DNA of 34,910 nucleotides. Source: Pseudomonadota bacterium (GTDB lineage Bacteria; Myxococcota_A; UBA9042; GCA-2863065). The stretch is taken from contig CANMLD010000020.1 in assembly GCA_947498315.1 (NCBI GenBank), forward strand, positions 1 through 34,910, given 5' to 3'. Of the stretch, positions 32,208-34,910 are shown piece by piece. How positions within the stretch are numbered: the first letter of the stretch is position 1; the number at the start of each line of letters is the position of its first letter. The notes under the pieces were generated by a model, which saw only the letters and a list, made by a program, of their open reading frames with translations, was not told the DNA's origin and made no database searches. A program made the position numbers and the translations under genes.

Positions 32208-33017
32208 ATGAACTACGCCACGCTCGAAGAAAGAGTCCGCGCCGTCGCCGACATCGCGACCGTGTCCGAGTACGGTCGCGTCACTGAAGGTGGACGGCAA
32301 TACGCGCTCTTGCGCGTCGACACGCCCGGCGAACGCCGGCTCCTCATCACCTCGGGCTTTCACGGTGAGGAGCCCGCCGGGCCTCGCACTCTGGCGTTGC
32401 ACCTTCGCGAGATCGTGGAGGCCGCCCGCGCGCTCAAGGTTGGGGTCAGCATCTTCCCGTGTGTGAACCCGTCCGGCTTCGAGCTCGGCACTCGATACAA
32501 CGCCAGCGGACACGGCCCCAACAACGATTTCATGCGCTATGAGGGGCTAGACGGCGAATCGATCCCGCTGCTTCGTCCCGGTCAACCGTTCAGGGCGGTA
32601 CACTTGGCGCAGGGTGTCCCGGCCGAGACCGCTGCGCTCCGTGCTGCGCTCGCTAACGAGCCGACCCCGGACGCCGCGCTCGACATCCACCAGGACGACT
32701 ACATCGAAGAGCCTTGCTTCTATGTCTACGTATTCGGTGAGCGCGCCGCCTTTCGGCCGGTGCTCGACGCCTCGGTGTCGCTGGTCCGCGCGCTCGCGGA
32801 CACGGACGTCGACTCCGGCTACGCACCAGGCGAAGGGCTCGCTTCTGATGGGGACGCGTGCATCGAGTTTCAGGACGGCAGTATAACCGACTGGGTTCGC
32901 CACCGTGGCACCCCGTTCTGCGCGGCGCTCGAGACCACCACCGCCACGCCGTTCAGCACCGTGAGCGCCGTCAATATGGCGTGGGTCCACGCGTTTTTGC
33001 GGCTCGCCGCCGGTTGA
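32208..33017 (+). CDS. M14-type zinc metallopeptidase / aspartoacylase-like
   Basis: A 269-residue zinc hydrolase with an M14/succinylglutamate desuccinylase-like fold. Zinc ligands are His52 and Glu55 (GFHGEEPAG) and His161 (LDIHQDDY). The substrate loop is NPSGFELGTRYNASG, followed by NND where carboxypeptidases have NRD. The catalytic glutamate is probably Glu242 (ALETTTA). No signal peptide is seen, so it may act in the cytoplasm on small peptides or N-acyl amino acids. It is coupled to the enoyl-CoA hydratase gene. The downstream neighbour is repeat element copy B, starting 12 bases after the stop. Confidence 0.82.
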   Translation: MNYATLEERVRAVADIATVSEYGRVTEGGRQYALLRVDTPGERRLLITSGFHGEEPAGPRTLALHLREIVEAARALKVGVSIFPCVNPSGFELGTRYNASGHGPNNDFMRYEGLDGESIPLLRPGQPFRAVHLAQGVPAETAALRAALANEPTPDAALDIHQDDYIEEPCFYVYVFGERAAFRPVLDASVSLVRALADTDVDSGYAPGEGLASDGDACIEFQDGSITDWVRHRGTPFCAALETTTATPFSTVSAVNMAWVHAFLRLAAG

Positions 33018-33028
33018 GCCTCGTCAGA

Positions 33029-33261
33029 GTGGGTCGGACAAAATGGAGATTGAGCGATCGCCGCGCCCGCCGGGGGTGTGGGGGTCGTCCCCCACCCGCA
33101 AGCGCACGCACTGCCGACGCAGCCGCCCTCTTGCTTCGACTGGGCGCCGATAGGCGCGTACGCGAGAGACGAAGGCGGGCTGCATCGCCCGCCTTTGAGC
33201 GAGAGCAACTCGATGCCAGAAAACGGCCGGTGGACGCCAATCGGAGTTTTGTCCGACCCAC
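33029..33261 (-). mobile_element. Non-coding inverted-repeat element, copy B (MITE-like)
   Basis: A 233-bp relative of copy A in the opposite orientation. Its ends, GTGGGTCGGACAAAA and TTTTGTCCGACCCAC, are a 15-bp perfect inverted repeat, and AGA flanks both sides (33026-33028 and 33262-33264), a likely 3-bp target-site duplication. Read on the minus strand, its first ~117 bases follow copy A closely, including the block GCATCGAGTTGCTCTCGCTC and GCCTATCGGCG, and the 3' end shares GCTCAATCTCCAT. It has two strong internal hairpins: GGCGGGC-TGCATC-GCCCGCC (33174-33193), and GTGGGGG-TCGT-CCCCCAC (33078-33095) within a ~55-base segment absent from copy A. It sits between convergent genes (M14 and M50). 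Confidence 0.85.
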
Positions 33262-33272
33262 AGAGAGGACTC

Positions 33273-34313
33273 CTACCGCCGCAGCGCCGTGACACACCGC
33301 GCTCGGGCGGCTTCGACTGCTTCGGTGTTTGGGGCGCGTTGCAGGTAGGCGAGCGCGTCGTCGTAATCCCCGAGCTCGGTCGTGGCGAGGCCCAGCAGGG
33401 TCCACATCCGGTCAGTCTGTTCACGGCTGAGCCGGCTTACCGCCTTGACCTGATAGGCCAATCGCACGGCTTCTCGAGCGTCACCCCGTCCCAGCGCCGC
33501 TTCTCCATCGGCGAGCAGGTCGTCGCCGTGATGGTTGTGAGTCGGGGCGGGGCCCGGGGCGGCGTCGCCCCACAGAATCTTCACGTTCTCCCAGATCAGC
33601 AGGACACCCAGGAACGCGCCGAAGCGCATGCCGGCGTTCCACGCCAAGAGCACGGCGCCGAGGCCCAGCGCCGCGCCGACGCCATGGACGATCTGGGTGT
33701 TGCGTTTTCGGTCGCGCTTGTAGCGCATCAGGCCAACGCGAAGGAGGTGTCCACCGTCGAGTGGGAAGATGGGGAGCAGGTTGATGAGGCTCCACCAGAT
33801 GTTGATGTAGATCGCGAGCGTGTAGCCCTCGCCTAGTAGAGGATTCTTACGGAAAAAAAGCGGATCGGCGCTCTGTAGCGACTGCCCGATCCCCCAGATG
33901 ACGGCTCCGAACGCGAGCCCAGCGGCAGGCCCTGCCACGATGACCTGGGCCTCCGCTCTGGTGTCCGGTGCCGGCTGGTGAAAAGTGAGGCCCCCAAGCG
34001 CCCATAGCACCACACGCGGCTCGAGCCGGTACTTCGCCGCGACGAGCGCGTGCCCGAACTCGTGGACCAGCAGGCTCGCTGTCAGCACGATGAAGTAGAC
34101 GACGGGGAGCATTACCGAGATCTGAATGGTCTCGAGGCCATAGAGGACCACGGGGAATAGATACGAAAACGAGAGCGCGACCGGGATCCCCCGGATGACC
34201 ATCAACTGAAACAACGTGGAGTTCCTCCCATGATTGAAGGACGAGAGCGGGTAGCGCCGGGATGGCGGCTGTGTGTGCCGGCCCTCACGATCCGGGGCAA
34301 TCCGAGCGAGCAT
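33273..34313 (-). CDS. Site-2 protease (M50) with TPR-like C-terminal region
   Basis: A 346-residue M50 intramembrane metalloprotease. The zinc motif HEFGH is at 84-88 and the third ligand is in NLLPIFPLDGGHLLR (Asp186). About six membrane segments surround the active site. After residue ~270 a soluble tail reads like a degenerate TPR pair (ADGEAALGRGDAREAVRLAY, then LLGLATTELGDYDDALAYLQ). This resembles minimal rhomboid-adjacent or SpoIVFB-like S2P families that carry regulatory soluble domains. ATG 34313 lies seven bases after the PDZ-lipoprotein stop; a longer start would overlap it with a charged extension. The neighbouring PDZ lipoprotein suggests a regulated proteolysis unit, by inference. 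Confidence 0.88.
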   Translation of the reverse strand: MLARIAPDREGRHTQPPSRRYPLSSFNHGRNSTLFQLMVIRGIPVALSFSYLFPVVLYGLETIQISVMLPVVYFIVLTASLLVHEFGHALVAAKYRLEPRVVLWALGGLTFHQPAPDTRAEAQVIVAGPAAGLAFGAVIWGIGQSLQSADPLFFRKNPLLGEGYTLAIYINIWWSLINLLPIFPLDGGHLLRVGLMRYKRDRKRNTQIVHGVGAALGLGAVLLAWNAGMRFGAFLGVLLIWENVKILWGDAAPGPAPTHNHHGDDLLADGEAALGRGDAREAVRLAYQVKAVSRLSREQTDRMWTLLGLATTELGDYDDALAYLQRAPNTEAVEAARARCVTALRR

Positions 34314-34320
34314 ATCTGAA

Positions 34321-34755
34321 TCACTCGAGGGGTGCGAACGTGGCGGGATTGTAGGTGAAACGCCAAAGCTCACCACTTCGCTCCACGATGAGGTCGAAGG
34401 GCTTACCGCGTCGCAGCGCTGACTCCATGGCGGCCGCGCCCGCTCGGCAGCCCAAGAGATCGTCGCACGCGATGCCTACCAGCTCACGCAGCACGTCGCC
34501 TTCTCTGAGCTCCAAGAGCTCGACCACAGTCCCAGCGCGTACTCGCCGAAGCTGAAGCCCACGCCGCTGCGAGTTGCGGTACAGCGGCGCGGCTTCGTCG
34601 AAGCCACTCAGGCCCGCGTCGGTGGTCACCAGCGCGACCTCAGCGGGGGAAAGCTCGATGACGCGGCCGAGACTCGGGCCGCAGCCCAAGAGGAGCCCCA
34701 CCATGGTGCCGACGAGGACGCTCCCACAGGTAAGTTTTTGAGATTCCCGAGTCAA
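34321..34755 (-). CDS. PDZ-like domain lipoprotein
   Basis: A 144-residue lipoprotein. The signal peptide ends in MVGLLLGCG (lipobox LLGC, Cys25). The rest fits a PDZ fold: GLQLRRVRAGTVVELLELRE, then GDVLRELVGIACDD, and PFDLIVERSGELWRF. The start is TTG 34755, overlapping the upstream gene's TGA (TTGA). No in-frame ATG gives a workable signal peptide. A PDZ lipoprotein directly before an M50 protease could restrict substrate access, as separate PDZ domains do in RseP-like proteins, but that link is inferred. Confidence 0.78.
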   Translation of the reverse strand: MTRESQKLTCGSVLVGTMVGLLLGCGPSLGRVIELSPAEVALVTTDAGLSGFDEAAPLYRNSQRRGLQLRRVRAGTVVELLELREGDVLRELVGIACDDLLGCRAGAAAMESALRRGKPFDLIVERSGELWRFTYNPATFAPLE

Positions 34756-34910
34756 TCGAGACGATCAGGGAGGGAGGGGATGGTGCCAAAGCGTTCCTCG
34801 AATCGTCCGCTGAGTCGCGTCAACAGCGCTTCCGGATCATCTGCTAACCGGAAACGGAGGGAGAGGCTTCGAGTCGACCAAGGTAGCTCTGCGCAAATCG
34901 CCGTCGCGAC
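34752..34910 (-). CDS. Partial hypothetical protein at the right edge
   Basis: The last 52 codons of a gene that begins beyond the window. The frame is open from the edge and ends in TGA at 34754-34752, overlapping the TTG start of the PDZ lipoprotein gene by four bases. The visible part (LSLRFRLADDPEALLTRLSG, then RFEERFGTIPSLPDRLD) looks soluble and amphipathic. I do not recognise it. It probably heads the operon containing the lipoprotein and M50 protease. Confidence 0.6.
   Translation of the reverse strand, partial: VATAICAELPWSTRSLSLRFRLADDPEALLTRLSGRFEERFGTIPSLPDRLD

Overview
This 34.9 kb, GC-rich window looks like chromosomal DNA of a myxobacterium-like organism (Myxococcota or a close relative). 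The reasons are a cysteine-rich surface protein with a MYXO-CTERM-type C-terminal tag, an IF-3 with an AUC-type start and an acidic tail like Myxococcus Dsg, an FHA-GAF-adenylate cyclase, frequent GTG/TTG starts and many Ala/Pro-rich lipoproteins. I see no rRNA, tRNA, CRISPR array, prophage or transposase gene. Most of the window is ordinary, densely packed chromosome.

Layout. 1-1.6 kb: a decayed HNH-endonuclease gene read in at least three frames. 1.75-6.5 kb (+): a membrane-anchored protein with two DsbA-like domains, then a UPF1-like SF1 helicase. 6.6-9.4 kb (-): a coupled run slyD, apaG, patatin lipase, multi-pass membrane protein, with a 5'-truncated TldD/PmbA remnant upstream of slyD. 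9.8-12.8 kb (+): a fusion of a HupE/UreJ-type membrane domain to a DUF3604 domain, with a lipoprotein signal buried at the join. 12.9-14.9 kb (+): fliP-fliQ-fliR. 15.1-15.75 kb (-): infC. 16-18.9 kb (+): a DprE1/DprE2-like epimerase pair and a lipoprotein, translationally coupled. 19-23.6 kb: a small secreted protein, a MarR regulator, an orphan contractile-injection tail-tube gene with a good sigma-54 promoter and its own terminator, a large lipoprotein, and the stress kinase SrkA. 23.7-27.4 kb: an FHA-GAF-adenylate cyclase facing a ten-repeat cysteine-rich MYXO-CTERM protein. 27.8-31.4 kb (+): an AsmA-like/GT51 peptidoglycan glycosyltransferase containing twelve exact-length 15-bp repeats. 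31.4-33 kb (+): a PaaG-like enoyl-CoA hydratase and an M14-type metallopeptidase. 33.3-34.9 kb (-): an M50 site-2 protease with a C-terminal TPR-like tail, a PDZ lipoprotein, and the end of another gene.

The most notable unexplained structure is a pair of related non-coding elements (14874-15050 and 33029-33261). They lie in opposite orientations and have terminal inverted repeats beginning GTGGGTC. Each is flanked by a 3-bp direct repeat (TGA/TGA and AGA/AGA), and each sits between two convergent genes. They look like a non-autonomous mobile element family with internal hairpins that may double as bidirectional terminators. Other leads are the sigma-54-controlled orphan tail-tube gene, the HupE-DUF3604 fusion, the AsmA-GT51 fusion with its VKGE repeat, a DprE1 with Ala at the benzothiazinone-target cysteine, and the recurring 15-bp in-frame minisatellites in unrelated envelope genes.
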